DNA of 41,578 nt, taken from NCBI GenBank assembly GCA_016790075.1, contig JAEUPP010000003.1:1-41578 (forward strand), in the 5' to 3' direction. Shown one piece after another: positions 8,134 to 16,636 of this stretch. The position numbers were made by a program, and so were the translations under genes. The stretch is from Rhodanobacteraceae bacterium. Its GTDB lineage: Bacteria > Pseudomonadota > Gammaproteobacteria > Xanthomonadales > Rhodanobacteraceae. The notes under the pieces were generated by a model. The model worked only from the letters and a program-made list of their open reading frames with translations, was not told the origin of the DNA and did not search any database. Each line of letters starts with the position of its first letter. The first letter of the stretch is position 1.

Positions 8134-10200
8134 TCAGAATGTGCCGCGCAAGGTCAGGCGGAACTGGCGCGGTTCTATAGGGTGCAAATGGAAATCAGCG
8201 ACCGGCTGCGTTTCGCCGGGGAGCTGTGACTCGTAGAAATACGTGATGTCGTTGTCGCGGCTGTCGGACAGGTTGAGTGCGTCCAGCGACAAGGTGAAAT
8301 CCTTGCTGAGCCGGTAGTCCGCGCGTGCATTGAACACGGTCGTCGACGACGAGCGTACGCTGCCATCCTCAAGCAGCGGCGCCGGGCCGAGATAGCGGCC
8401 GCGCAGCGCCGCGGACCAGCGGCCTGTGCCGGCCCATTGCACACCGAGCGAGGCCGTACGCTCGATCGCGTTCGGCACCTGAGTGCCGGCGGGGTTGGTC
8501 TTGTCAAAGCGGGCGTGGGCGCGGGCATAGTCGGCATCGATCAGCCAATGCGCCGAAGGCCGGTAATAGGCTGAGAGTTCTATTCCGTGGCGCGTGGCTG
8601 GGTAACTGGGTTCGGTGGTTCCGCCGTCGCCGGCGAACACGAGTTCCGAACCTATACGCAGGCGCCAGGCAGCAAACGCCAGCGCCAGCGTAGGAGTCGG
8701 CATGCTGCGCAGGCCCAGCTCGTAGCCGCTCGTTGCGACCAGCAGGCGCTGGGGTTGCGCAGCTTGCGCTGGGTCGCCAGGGGATACGCGCAAGGTACTG
8801 CCGCGTGCGTCGTTGGAGTGAAAGCCGCGGCCGGCGTTGAGCAGCAGCTCGGTATTGTGCCAGGGCCCCAGTACGAGGTTGAGCTTGGGGCTGGCACGCT
8901 GGTCCTGGGTGCTGCCGGAATTCGCTGCGATGTTGCTGTCAACGTGGGCGTGATAGTGGTCGTAACGCAAACCGGCGATGCTGCGGAAGCGGTTGCTCCA
9001 GCGCGTCGACCAGCTTGCGAACAGGCCCGCTGAAGCTTGATCGACGGCGTCCTCGCGCACTGTCGCAAGGCGCTGCCGCGCCGCCGTGTGATACAGGCCT
9101 ACCGTGCCGATAGCGTCGTAGCGTGTGTCCATGCCGACGGCAAGCTCGTGCGCAAAACTGCCAGACATCCACTTTTGTACGTATTTGACGCTTCCCCCGT
9201 AGTAGTTGCGCACATCGCGCTGTTCAAACTCGTCACCCTGGACCTGGTCGGCGAGAAAGTAGGTGAAGTTGGAGTACAGGCGGAGGTCGTAGTGCGCGGC
9301 GTAGGCATTCAGCAGAAGCTCTCCCACCGCCAGCGGCAGGTGATAACGCGCCGCGGCGGTCTGGCGCGAAGTATCACCGCCCAGGTCAGGATCAATTTGC
9401 GCGTAGCGGTCTATTTGCCCCTGGCGGATGGCGCGCAGCGGAATCTGGTCGGAGGCGTCCCAGCGGCTGGTGTAGGCAGCCAAGGTAAGCCGCAGGCCGC
9501 GCTCCGCGTCGCCGCTGCGGTGGCGCAGCAGCAGCGAGGCTTTGCGCGCGTCGGCTGGCTTGCGCCAAGGGCCGTCGTAGGCACCCAGATCGACAGCTCC
9601 CAGCCAGCGCGAATCGGCGCTATCGCCTGAAGCAGCGAGCAGTCCACGGACATAGCCGTGCTCGCCGCCGCTGATGGCGTAGAAGTCATGGTCGAGGCGA
9701 TCCTTGTAGCGTATGCGCACGGCACCGGCTGAGGAAAAGTCACCGTCATCGGCGTAGTAGGGGCCTTTGCGGTACTCGATCGAATCGATCAGTTCGGGGA
9801 TCAACCCATTGAGATCGTTATAGCCCTGGCCGTGGCCATGCGTGCGCAGGTTGTTGGGGACGTCGTCAATCGCGGTCGACAGATCAGTGCCGTGATCGAG
9901 ATTGAAGCCGCGCAGGAAATACTGATTGGCCTTGCCGTCGCCGCTGTGCTGGGTTGCGATCAGACCGGGCACTACTTCCAGCACTTCGGCCGGTCGCGAC
10001 AGCGGGCGCTGTGCTATCTGCTCGCTGCTGACCACGCCGGCCGAGGCTGCATCGGCCTGTGCCAGCGTGTCCGGGTCCAGCGTCTCGTCGACATGGATCG
10101 CAGCGAGTTGTGTTGCCGGCAGGCCGCCGGCGAAAGCACAAGGCACCAAAGCTAGCCCTGCTGCCAGCAGGGCCGCGTTGTTTCGGTTCCTTCTGTTCAT
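8134..10200 (-). CDS. TonB-dependent outer-membrane receptor
   Basis: A 688-residue outer-membrane transporter. Residues 1-24 form a signal peptide (MNRRNRNN... ending AFA). The plug domain is at about 35-165 (VSSEQIAQRP, LEVVPGLIATQHSGDG, FLRGFNLDHGTDL, YRKGPYYADDGDFSSAGAV), followed by a beta-barrel ending in LRGTF with a terminal Phe. The open frame reaches 10575, but I start at the ATG at 10200. A CGGAG ribosome-binding site precedes it, the signal peptide follows it, and the candidate ECF promoter at 10249-10275 lies inside the longer frame. The ligand is unknown. The shared promoter element and the 176-bp gap to the DUF4331 gene suggest a common system. Confidence 0.9.
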   Translation of the reverse strand: MNRRNRNNAALLAAGLALVPCAFAGGLPATQLAAIHVDETLDPDTLAQADAASAGVVSSEQIAQRPLSRPAEVLEVVPGLIATQHSGDGKANQYFLRGFNLDHGTDLSTAIDDVPNNLRTHGHGQGYNDLNGLIPELIDSIEYRKGPYYADDGDFSSAGAVRIRYKDRLDHDFYAISGGEHGYVRGLLAASGDSADSRWLGAVDLGAYDGPWRKPADARKASLLLRHRSGDAERGLRLTLAAYTSRWDASDQIPLRAIRQGQIDRYAQIDPDLGGDTSRQTAAARYHLPLAVGELLLNAYAAHYDLRLYSNFTYFLADQVQGDEFEQRDVRNYYGGSVKYVQKWMSGSFAHELAVGMDTRYDAIGTVGLYHTAARQRLATVREDAVDQASAGLFASWSTRWSNRFRSIAGLRYDHYHAHVDSNIAANSGSTQDQRASPKLNLVLGPWHNTELLLNAGRGFHSNDARGSTLRVSPGDPAQAAQPQRLLVATSGYELGLRSMPTPTLALAFAAWRLRIGSELVFAGDGGTTEPSYPATRHGIELSAYYRPSAHWLIDADYARAHARFDKTNPAGTQVPNAIERTASLGVQWAGTGRWSAALRGRYLGPAPLLEDGSVRSSSTTVFNARADYRLSKDFTLSLDALNLSDSRDNDITYFYESQLPGETQPVADFHLHPIEPRQFRLTLRGTF

Positions 10201-10248
10201 GGCATCGTTTCTCCGTATCGCAGCGAAGTACGCAGCGGGAGCGGCGGC

Positions 10249-10275
10249 GGATGCAGGCGGCTGCAAGAAATTCCC
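10249..10275 (-). promoter_or_regulatory. Candidate ECF-sigma promoter of the TonB-dependent receptor
   Basis: On the minus strand, GGGAA (10275-10271), 17 nt, then CATCCGCCG (CATCC at 10253-10249). It matches the element at 8074-8100 in both boxes, in the spacing and in the four bases after the second box. The predicted leader is about 40 nt to the ATG at 10200. Confidence 0.6.
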
Positions 10276-10606
10276 AGCGCGTAGCTGTGAATGCGCGGGG
10301 GCGTGCCGGGACGGACGGTACCGGCTTGCTTGTCGTGTCTGTAACGCGTCTGCGCGAAAAAGGCTGGTTGTCGTTGCGGTTGCGCAGTGAATACTGGCGT
10401 TCGACAGATGGCCCTCACGGAAAGGGTCGGACTCCGACGTGTACGCAGCGCTGGCTGCGCGGTATAGCGCTAGTGAGGCCGCTTGAAAATTGGAGTGACC
10501 CGCCAGTGGTGACTGACGAAATGTGTAGGCGAAAATTGGTTCTGTGCGGAGATCGGACATCGAGAAAACAAGCAAGAAAGACGGAAAACTGGCGTTGCCG
10601 TGTTCC
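10276..10606. other. Non-coding stretch upstream of the receptor
   Basis: I find no convincing gene here. The minus-strand frame is open through it but shows no recognisable protein. A 9-bp direct repeat GAAAATTGG occurs at 10485-10493 and 10531-10539. A CGCAG/CTGCG inverted repeat lies near 10445-10460. Confidence 0.4.
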
Positions 10607-10682
10607 GACTTAAGTCATGTTACTATTTATATGATAATTGTAAATATGATTTTGTTAATTTATATAATTAATTAATTAAATT
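10607..10682. promoter_or_regulatory. AT-rich tract with a 10-bp palindrome and a candidate minus-strand promoter
   Basis: About 65 bp of nearly pure A+T (10617-10682) stands out in this GC-rich window and includes a TTAA-repeat run. On the minus strand, TTTACA (10644-10639), a 16-bp spacer and TAACAT (10622-10617) resemble a sigma-70 promoter. The perfect palindrome GACTTAAGTC (10607-10616) lies just downstream of it. It could drive a long leader into the receptor gene, or mark an insertion junction next to the BACON-domain remnant. Confidence 0.35.
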
Positions 10683-10963
10683 TGCACCGACATCCCGCAT
10701 GGAATGCTGAGTGGCCGCGTCAGTCCTGGGTGGTGACAAGCAAGGCGCCGTGGCTGACAGTCAGCGACGGCGCGGGAAATACACCAGCGATGATTCCGGT
10801 CTCGGTCGACACGTTCGGGCTGCAGACAGGGCGCTATACGGCAAGTGCGCTCGTCAATTCTCCGGGAGTTGGGAATGCAATCAGCACTACCGTCGAGCTG
10901 CAGGTCAATGCGCCTGCGGGCGCCATTACGATCAGGCTCGTCGGTCCGAGGGAAGCGAACTGA
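10682..10963 (+). pseudogene. Remnant of a BACON/Ig-like domain of a large secreted protein
   Basis: The frame codes for about 93 residues with the pattern of a BACON-like beta-sandwich domain: SKAPWLTVSDGAGNTP, then IPVSVDTFGLQTGRYTASALV and STTVELQV. Such domains occur in tandem in large secreted or surface proteins. Here there is no signal peptide and no good start (TTG at best), and nothing of the protein precedes it. The sequence begins abruptly at the edge of the AT-rich tract. I read it as the 3' end of a lost gene. Confidence 0.6.
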
Positions 10964-11278
10964 GACAGAACGCCCTGCTCAGCGCCCGACAGGCCAAACA
11001 CAGGGAAGGCGCGACATGAGCGAGCGGCTGAGAACCACTCGCGTGCAGGGGGCTTTGCGTCGGAGTGCAGCCGGACGATTCCACTCCGCACCCTTTGTCT
11101 TGAAGGTGAGAGGATTTCGACAGAAGCATCACCATCTCTGTGACGGGAACAGGTTCATTTCCCAACCAGCTCATATCTGGGCCGCGTGACCAGCGATGAG
11201 CACCCGCTTCCAATGCACTCTTGCAGATGCAGCAAGCGAACCTGACCCCGTTCTTGACCCATTACGGAGGTGCGCAAA
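10964..11278. other. Intergenic stretch before the metalloprotease gene
   Basis: Several short frames overlap here on both strands, but none has a recognisable protein or a good ribosome-binding site. Apart from the Shine-Dalgarno at 11266-11270, I see no clear regulatory structure. Confidence 0.4.
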
Positions 11279-12052
11279 ATGGCAAAGACAAGAGATCAAG
11301 ACAGCCAGAGCAATGTACCAGGCCCATTCGAACTGCTGGAGGAGGACGCTTTCAAGAAGGCGCGTACGGGCTGCGCTCACGTGTTCGGAAAGGGCTACAG
11401 ATGCGCGACTGACGAGCTCGGATACAAGACGCCTCGGGGTCGAGGGCCGGCGGAACTTGTACTGGATGCGTCTGAGGGTTTCATTCCGCTATGGGAAAAG
11501 GGCGTTACGCTGCGCTGGCGGTTTAATGAAAATTCCTTTCTACAGTTCACAAGGCCTGCAGCCGCTAAAAAAGCAGTGCGAAACCTCATGAGCAAAGGTC
11601 TGCTCCTCTGGCAAGATGCAGTCCCGGTCAAGTTCGCCGAACGAACAGATGCATGGGACTTCGAGGTAATCGTGCGGGAGCGCGATGACTGTGACATCAA
11701 CGGATGCACGCTAGCGAGCGCGTTTTTCCCTGATCAGGGGCGCCACCAGCTATTCATCTACCCCAAGTCGTTTGAGCAGTCTCAGGACGAGCAGATCGAA
11801 ACAATGGCGCATGAGTTCGGACACGTCTTTGGATTGCGCCACTTTTTTGCGCAGCTTCACGAAACAGCGTGGGCAAGCGAAGTTTTCGGCGAGCACCAGC
11901 CGTTCTCCATCATGAACTACGGCGACAAGAGTGAGATGACGGAGCAGGATAGGCGCGACCTGAAGATGCTCTACACAAAGGTCTGGGCAGGAGAGCTGAA
12001 GCAGATCAATGGAACTCCCATTCGTTTGGTTCGTCCTTACCATATGTCGTAG
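11279..12052 (+). CDS. Matrixin-like (metzincin) zinc metalloprotease without a signal peptide
   Basis: A 257-residue protein with the zinc motif HEFGHVFGLRHF at about residues 178-189 (His178, Glu179, His182, His188) and a Met-turn SIMNYG around Met212. Together these define a metzincin, closest in layout to matrixins (M10). A helix-rich C-terminal part (SEMTEQDRRDLKMLY) follows, as in matrixin catalytic domains. I start at ATG 11279 because GGAGG at 11266-11270 is well spaced before it; the in-frame GTG at 11270 overlaps that site. No signal peptide, membrane helix or propeptide cysteine switch is visible, so it is either cytoplasmic or exported another way. Base composition is less GC-rich than the flanks, suggesting transfer. 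Confidence 0.85.
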   Translation: MAKTRDQDSQSNVPGPFELLEEDAFKKARTGCAHVFGKGYRCATDELGYKTPRGRGPAELVLDASEGFIPLWEKGVTLRWRFNENSFLQFTRPAAAKKAVRNLMSKGLLLWQDAVPVKFAERTDAWDFEVIVRERDDCDINGCTLASAFFPDQGRHQLFIYPKSFEQSQDEQIETMAHEFGHVFGLRHFFAQLHETAWASEVFGEHQPFSIMNYGDKSEMTEQDRRDLKMLYTKVWAGELKQINGTPIRLVRPYHMS

Positions 12053-12185
12053 CAAACGAGAGCCGGGAGCCATCCATCCTAGCCCCGAGTCATCTGAGGC
12101 GATCCGCAGGGTGTTGAGGCGAAGTGTTGACAAGGGAAAGCATGGGCATGCCATCGAGTCGCGAAAGTGCCCAGGCACACTCAAG

Positions 12186-12821
12186 TTAAAGCAACAGCTG
12201 CTGCTGCAAAGCTGGAGTCGTTTCAATCAATGCCTTTACCGGTGCAAAGCTACGCCGATGCTCGGCGCAGGGGCCCAGCTGCTGCAGACAGGCAAGATGT
12301 TCGGGGGTGGGATAGCCCTTGTGCCGTGCGAAACCGTAGCCAGGGTGCACGTGGTCCAGCGCCATCATGCGGCGGTCACGTGCGACCTTGGCAAGTATCG
12401 AGGCGGCGCTGATCGCGGGTTCGCTCGCGTCGCCGCCGACTATCGCACGCGCCGGGCAACACAGTTGTTTCGGCAGCCGGTTGCCGTCGATCAGTGCAAA
12501 TTGCGGTGTGATGGTGAGGGCTGCGAGCGCGCGGCTCATGCCCAGCATCGTTGCCTGAAAGATGTTCAGGCGATCGATCTCGCTTGCTTCGATCTCGATC
12601 ACACTGAACGCGAGTGCGCGTTCGCGGATACGCGGCTCCAGTACGTTGCGCCGCTCCTCGCTGAGGTATTTCGAATCGTCGAGGCCGCGGATGGTGTGGG
12701 CCGGATCGAGTATGACCGCGGCCACCATGACAGGCCCGGCCAGCGGGCCGCGGCCCGCTTCATCGACACCGGCAATCAGCGTGTCTGGCGGCAGATCGGT
12801 AACGCGGCGGCGGCGACGCAT
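12186..12821 (-). CDS. rnhB: Ribonuclease HII
   Basis: Cleaves the RNA strand of RNA-DNA hybrids and starts removal of misincorporated ribonucleotides from DNA. The 211-residue protein has the family signature [15 protein letters not shown] with catalytic Asp20-Glu21. The other acidic residues are the Asp in ALIDGNRLP and the Asp in [10 protein letters not shown]. The start is 3 bp from the stop of the LTA-synthase-like gene. In related genomes rnhB sits between lpxB and dnaE. Here dnaE does not follow, and the next gene is a convergent metalloprotease, so a breakpoint lies just past rnhB. Confidence 0.97.
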   Translation of the reverse strand: MRRRRRVTDLPPDTLIAGVDEAGRGPLAGPVMVAAVILDPAHTIRGLDDSKYLSEERRNVLEPRIRERALAFSVIEIEASEIDRLNIFQATMLGMSRALAALTITPQFALIDGNRLPKQLCCPARAIVGGDASEPAISAASILAKVARDRRMMALDHVHPGYGFARHKGYPTPEHLACLQQLGPCAEHRRSFAPVKALIETTPALQQQLLL

Positions 12822-12824
12822 GGG

Positions 12825-14543
12825 CTAGTCCTTCAGTGCGCCCAGTTCGCCGTAGACGTAGGCGTGATAGGAGTCGAGCAGCGTCTTGTCGGAACAGTCG
12901 AAATAGCGTCCCTGGCAGCGGTCGCGCAGCAGTGTATTGGCTTCGTAGAAGTCGTCCTTGCGCAGGTCGGCGACATCGAGCAGCAGCGATCCGAGGTAGA
13001 TGATATCGAGTGTGTCAAAATCTACTTTTTTCCTTAGTGGAAAATTAGATTTCAGCATGTAATAGGTGACCTTGGTCGGGTCGGTGACGCCTTTGGGTAT
13101 GCGCTTGGCCAACGCGTTGATCGCGCCGTCGAACGAGGGCTGGTGATCGCCGAAGTGCATCAGCACGGTACGGCGGTCGGTTGCGAACAGCTTCTGTTCG
13201 AGTTGGGACATGGCCTGCTCCGACTGTTCCAGCCGTGCAAGGTAGTTGCCGAGGTTCAAGTTGAGCCAGGCGTCGAGCTGCTTGGGAAACAGCGGCTTGT
13301 CGTAGGGCGCCGGCAATTGGCCCAGTGGAGTCATGTGTGGGCCGTGCTGGTGCAGGGTCAGCATGAATACGAACAGGGGCTGGTCCGGGTAGTTGCGCCG
13401 TTCCTCGGCAAGTACGCGGTCAAACACACGCAGCAGGTCGAAGTCGGTCGAGTCCCAGCCCAGGCCGTTTTCGCTGCCGTCGTAGAACGCGTCGAAACCG
13501 TAGAACTTGTAGGCGTTGCGCGCGTTGATGAAGCTGCCCGACATCGGGTAGATCACGATGCTGCGGTAGCCGTTTTCCTTCATTACACGTGGCAAGCTGT
13601 AGGCCACGCGGGGCGCGAGGTTGAACGGCGCGTAGAGCCCGGCATTGCCGAACAGCACGTGGGCCATGCTGGTGAGAAACGCAAATTCGCTGGTCCAGGT
13701 GCCGCCGCCCCAGGTATGCACTTGCAGGTAGCCGTGCGCGCGCGTGCGTTTGTCGTCCTGGAACAGCTTGCGCTTGCATAGCGGCAGCTTGCAGACGCTG
13801 AGCATGGTCGGGTCGAACGTGCTTTCTTCGAGCACGACAACGATATCCGGGCGCTGGCGCGGATCGCCGCCTAGGGCGACCTGTTCGTTCCACACCTGTT
13901 TTTCTGCTGCGCCGGGGACAAGTTCCGGCAGCTTGATCTGCGTCGCATGGAACGAAATAAAGAAATCGGTCAGATAGCTCTTGTCGTTCATCGCCGCCCA
14001 CATGCCCTTGGCGTAAACCGCGGCGAACGGGCCCTGCGGGGCCAGTGCCTGGCCCAGCGAATAGGCAGACAGTGCGGTACCAGCGCTCAGCACGAAGCGG
14101 CGGCGCCAGGCTGGCCAGTCGGGCAGCACGCGTGGCCGGTCGATGCGCCAGATACCGACGAGTGCAAGCGGCAGCATGATGAGGCCGACGAAACTTGCGA
14201 TCAGCAAGAGCGGATAGCGCAGGATTACGCCCACGGTATCGGCGTTGGCGAAGTAGACGAGGTCCGGGGCAAGCAGCGGCGTCGTCAGGTAGGTAACCTT
14301 GAGGACGCTGCTGGCCAGCAGCACGGAGAACAGGCTGGCAGTTGCCATCAGGCTGAAGGCAACCCGCCGTGTCAGGCAGATCAACAGCAGGCCCAGAGCG
14401 CCACTGAGTACGGTGGTGAACAGGCGTTCCTCGCGCGTGCCTTCGCTCAGCGGGCCGTACAGCATCATCGCGGCGTAGGCCAGGACCGCCAGCAGGTACA
14501 GCAGCAGACTGCGGCGATCCAGCGTGGGGAATAGGCGCATCAC
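12825..14543 (-). CDS. LTA synthase-like membrane sulfatase-fold transferase
   Basis: A 572-residue protein with about five N-terminal membrane helices (roughly 12-30, 41-58, 62-82, 108-131, 148-165) and a large periplasmic alkaline-phosphatase/sulfatase-fold domain from about 230. Visible active-site features are VVVLEES (Glu240, metal), GGGTWTSE (candidate nucleophile Thr282), IYPMSGSF and MHFGDHQPS (Asp and His, metal). The family includes Gram-positive lipoteichoic acid synthases and Gram-negative phosphoglycerol or phosphoethanolamine transferases. A Gram-negative cell has no lipoteichoic acid, so a role in decorating lipid A, glucans or another envelope glycan is likely. The gene sits 52 bp after lpxB and 3 bp before rnhB, consistent with an envelope role. 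The substrate is unknown. Confidence 0.85.
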   Translation of the reverse strand: MMRLFPTLDRRSLLLYLLAVLAYAAMMLYGPLSEGTREERLFTTVLSGALGLLLICLTRRVAFSLMATASLFSVLLASSVLKVTYLTTPLLAPDLVYFANADTVGVILRYPLLLIASFVGLIMLPLALVGIWRIDRPRVLPDWPAWRRRFVLSAGTALSAYSLGQALAPQGPFAAVYAKGMWAAMNDKSYLTDFFISFHATQIKLPELVPGAAEKQVWNEQVALGGDPRQRPDIVVVLEESTFDPTMLSVCKLPLCKRKLFQDDKRTRAHGYLQVHTWGGGTWTSEFAFLTSMAHVLFGNAGLYAPFNLAPRVAYSLPRVMKENGYRSIVIYPMSGSFINARNAYKFYGFDAFYDGSENGLGWDSTDFDLLRVFDRVLAEERRNYPDQPLFVFMLTLHQHGPHMTPLGQLPAPYDKPLFPKQLDAWLNLNLGNYLARLEQSEQAMSQLEQKLFATDRRTVLMHFGDHQPSFDGAINALAKRIPKGVTDPTKVTYYMLKSNFPLRKKVDFDTLDIIYLGSLLLDVADLRKDDFYEANTLLRDRCQGRYFDCSDKTLLDSYHAYVYGELGALKD

Positions 14544-14595
14544 CGGTTCGGTCTGGCGGAATTGGCGCGCATGGTGCGATCCGCGCAGAACCAGG

Positions 14596-15858
14596 TCAAT
14601 GGGGGTGGTCGTGTGCTGTTGGTGCTGCTGCCGGCGCGCCGATCAATGTGGCGATCGCGCCGGCCGCGCTGCGGTCGGCGTCACCGATCAGGTGAGCATG
14701 CAGACGCTCGAATTCGGCAACAAGGGCGACTCGGCCAGCGCTGTCGGCAAACAGCCTGAGTACGGCCTCGGCCAGCGCCTGTGGTGTACAGGCATCCTGC
14801 AGGATCTCCGGTACCAGATCACGGCCGGCGAGCACGTTCGGCAACGAATAGCGCGTGCTGCGCATGAGCTTTAACCAGGTCACGATGGCATAGGTCAGGG
14901 CGGCGACCTTGTAGGCAACCACCATGGGCCGCTTGGCCAGCATGGCCTCTAGCGCCGCCGTTCCGGAAGCGACCAGTACGACGTCGGCAGCCAGCAATGC
15001 CTCATCGGCCCTGCCATCAAGCAGGGTGATGTGGCCGGGCGAGGTCGGGTCCGCGCTGTGCAGATCAATGCCCAGACTCTGCGCGATCTGCTCGAACATT
15101 TCGCGGCAAGCGGAGTTGGCCATCGGTGCGACGAGCTGCAAGCCAGGAATCTGCTGCTGGCAGCGGCGCGCAGCGCGCAGGAAATCGGCGCCGAGCCGGC
15201 GGATCTCGCCGAGCCGGCTACCGGGTAGCAGGGCGAGCACGGGCGCCTGTGCAGACAGGCCGAGTTCGGCGCGGGCGGGCAGGCGTTCGGTGACCAGGTC
15301 GAAACGATCGGCCATAGGATGGCCGACGAACTGCGCCCGCACGCCGTAACGGGCGTAGATCGGGGGTTCCATAGGGAACAGGCAGAGTACGAGGTCGGCG
15401 CTGCGGCCTAGCTTGGCGGCGCGCTGCTCGCGCCAGGCCCAGACCGAGGGACTGACATAGTGCACGGTGCGTATGCCGCGCGCCTTGAGCTTGCGTTCGA
15501 GCGGCAGGTTGAAATCGGGTGCGTCGATGCCGATGAACGCCGCTGGCTGCAGCTGGCTGATACGGCCCAGCAGGTCGCGGCGAATACGCAGCAGTTCGGG
15601 CAGGTGTTTGAGCACTTCGACCAAGCCCATTACGGCGAGTTTTTCGCACGGATACCAGGCTTCCAGCCCGGCGGCGATCATGCGTGGTCCGCCGACGCCG
15701 AGAAAACGTGCCAGCGGATAGCGCGCGCGCAGGGCTGTGATAAGGCCGGCACCGAGCTGGTCGCCCGAAGCTTCGCCAGCGACCAGTGCAAACACTGAGT
15801 CTGCGTTGGGCGCAGGCGCTAGTGACGCGGTCGGGGATCCCGCTTCCCGTAGCGCCAT
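14596..15858 (-). CDS. lpxB: Lipid-A-disaccharide synthase
   Basis: Joins UDP-2,3-diacylglucosamine and lipid X to form the lipid A disaccharide at the inner face of the cytoplasmic membrane. The 420-residue protein has the GT19 features LVAGEASGDQLGAGL near the N-terminus, YYVSPSVWAW-type YVSPSVWAWRE, LALLPGSRLGEI and VASGTAALEAML. It is about 40 residues longer than usual because of an Ala/Pro-rich start and an Ala/His-rich tail. The start lies 7 bp after the lpxA stop, so the two are coupled. Confidence 0.97.
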   Translation of the reverse strand: MALREAGSPTASLAPAPNADSVFALVAGEASGDQLGAGLITALRARYPLARFLGVGGPRMIAAGLEAWYPCEKLAVMGLVEVLKHLPELLRIRRDLLGRISQLQPAAFIGIDAPDFNLPLERKLKARGIRTVHYVSPSVWAWREQRAAKLGRSADLVLCLFPMEPPIYARYGVRAQFVGHPMADRFDLVTERLPARAELGLSAQAPVLALLPGSRLGEIRRLGADFLRAARRCQQQIPGLQLVAPMANSACREMFEQIAQSLGIDLHSADPTSPGHITLLDGRADEALLAADVVLVASGTAALEAMLAKRPMVVAYKVAALTYAIVTWLKLMRSTRYSLPNVLAGRDLVPEILQDACTPQALAEAVLRLFADSAGRVALVAEFERLHAHLIGDADRSAAGAIATLIGAPAAAPTAHDHPH

Positions 15859-15865
15859 GGTTGTG

Positions 15866-16636
15866 TCAGCGCACCAGCGAACGCTGGCTGCGGTCGATGA
15901 AGTCCAGCATCAGCTTCACATCGGGCGCATCGGACGAGGCGCGCGCCAGTTCCTCGCGAGCCTCGGCCAAGGGCAGGCCCGACTTGTACAGCGTCTTGTA
16001 GGCGCGGCGTATGGCGAGGATGCGTTCGCTGTCGAAGCCGCGGCGTTTTAGCCCCTCGCTGTTGATGCCTTTGGGTTCGGCGAAACTGCCGGCAACGGTG
16101 ACGTAAGGTGGTACGTCGCGATTGATGATCGAGCCCATGGACGTGAAGGCATGGGCGCCGACCTGGCAGAACTGATGGACCAGCGTGAAACCGCCGAGTA
16201 TGACCCAGTCGTCCACCGTGACGTGGCCAGCCAGGGAGGCGGCGTTGGCGAAGATCACGTTATTGCCGACGATGCAGTCATGCGCGAGGTGCACATAGGC
16301 CATCAGCCAGTTGTCGTTGCCGATACGGGTCACGCCGCCGCCGTCGGCCGTGCCGCGATTGAACGTGACGAACTCGCGGATCACGTTGCGATCGCCGATT
16401 TCAAGCACGGACTGCTCGCCGTGGAACTTCTTGTCCTGGGGCGCTGCGCCTATCGATGCGAACTGCCAGATGCGGTTGTCGCGGCCTATGCGCGTCGGCC
16501 CTTCGATGACGACGTGTGGTCCTATCCAGGTGTCGTCGCCAATTTCAACGTTGGCGCCGATCACGCTGTACGCGCCTACGCTGACATTGGACCCGAGCTG
16601 TGCCGCCGGGTCGATTACCGCAGTGGGGTGGATCAT
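15866..16636 (-). CDS. lpxA: UDP-N-acetylglucosamine acyltransferase
   Basis: Catalyses the first step of lipid A synthesis, moving a 3-hydroxyacyl chain from acyl carrier protein to the 3-OH of UDP-GlcNAc. The 256-residue protein is built of left-handed beta-helix hexapeptide repeats ([24 protein letters not shown]). The catalytic-loop motif is HLAHDC (His116 and His119), with [17 protein letters not shown] further on. Its start shares one base with the fabZ stop (TGATG). Confidence 0.97.
   Translation of the reverse strand: MIHPTAVIDPAAQLGSNVSVGAYSVIGANVEIGDDTWIGPHVVIEGPTRIGRDNRIWQFASIGAAPQDKKFHGEQSVLEIGDRNVIREFVTFNRGTADGGGVTRIGNDNWLMAYVHLAHDCIVGNNVIFANAASLAGHVTVDDWVILGGFTLVHQFCQVGAHAFTSMGSIINRDVPPYVTVAGSFAEPKGINSEGLKRRGFDSERILAIRRAYKTLYKSGLPLAEAREELARASSDAPDVKLMLDFIDRSQRSLVR

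Noticed and set aside
10201-10575. 125-residue N-terminal extension of the TonB receptor
   Set aside because: The signal peptide, ribosome-binding site and candidate promoter all support the start at 10200.
10631-10650. Possible Fur box in the AT-rich tract
   Set aside because: GATAAT occurs once, but the neighbouring hexamers do not fit the consensus; base composition alone explains the likeness.
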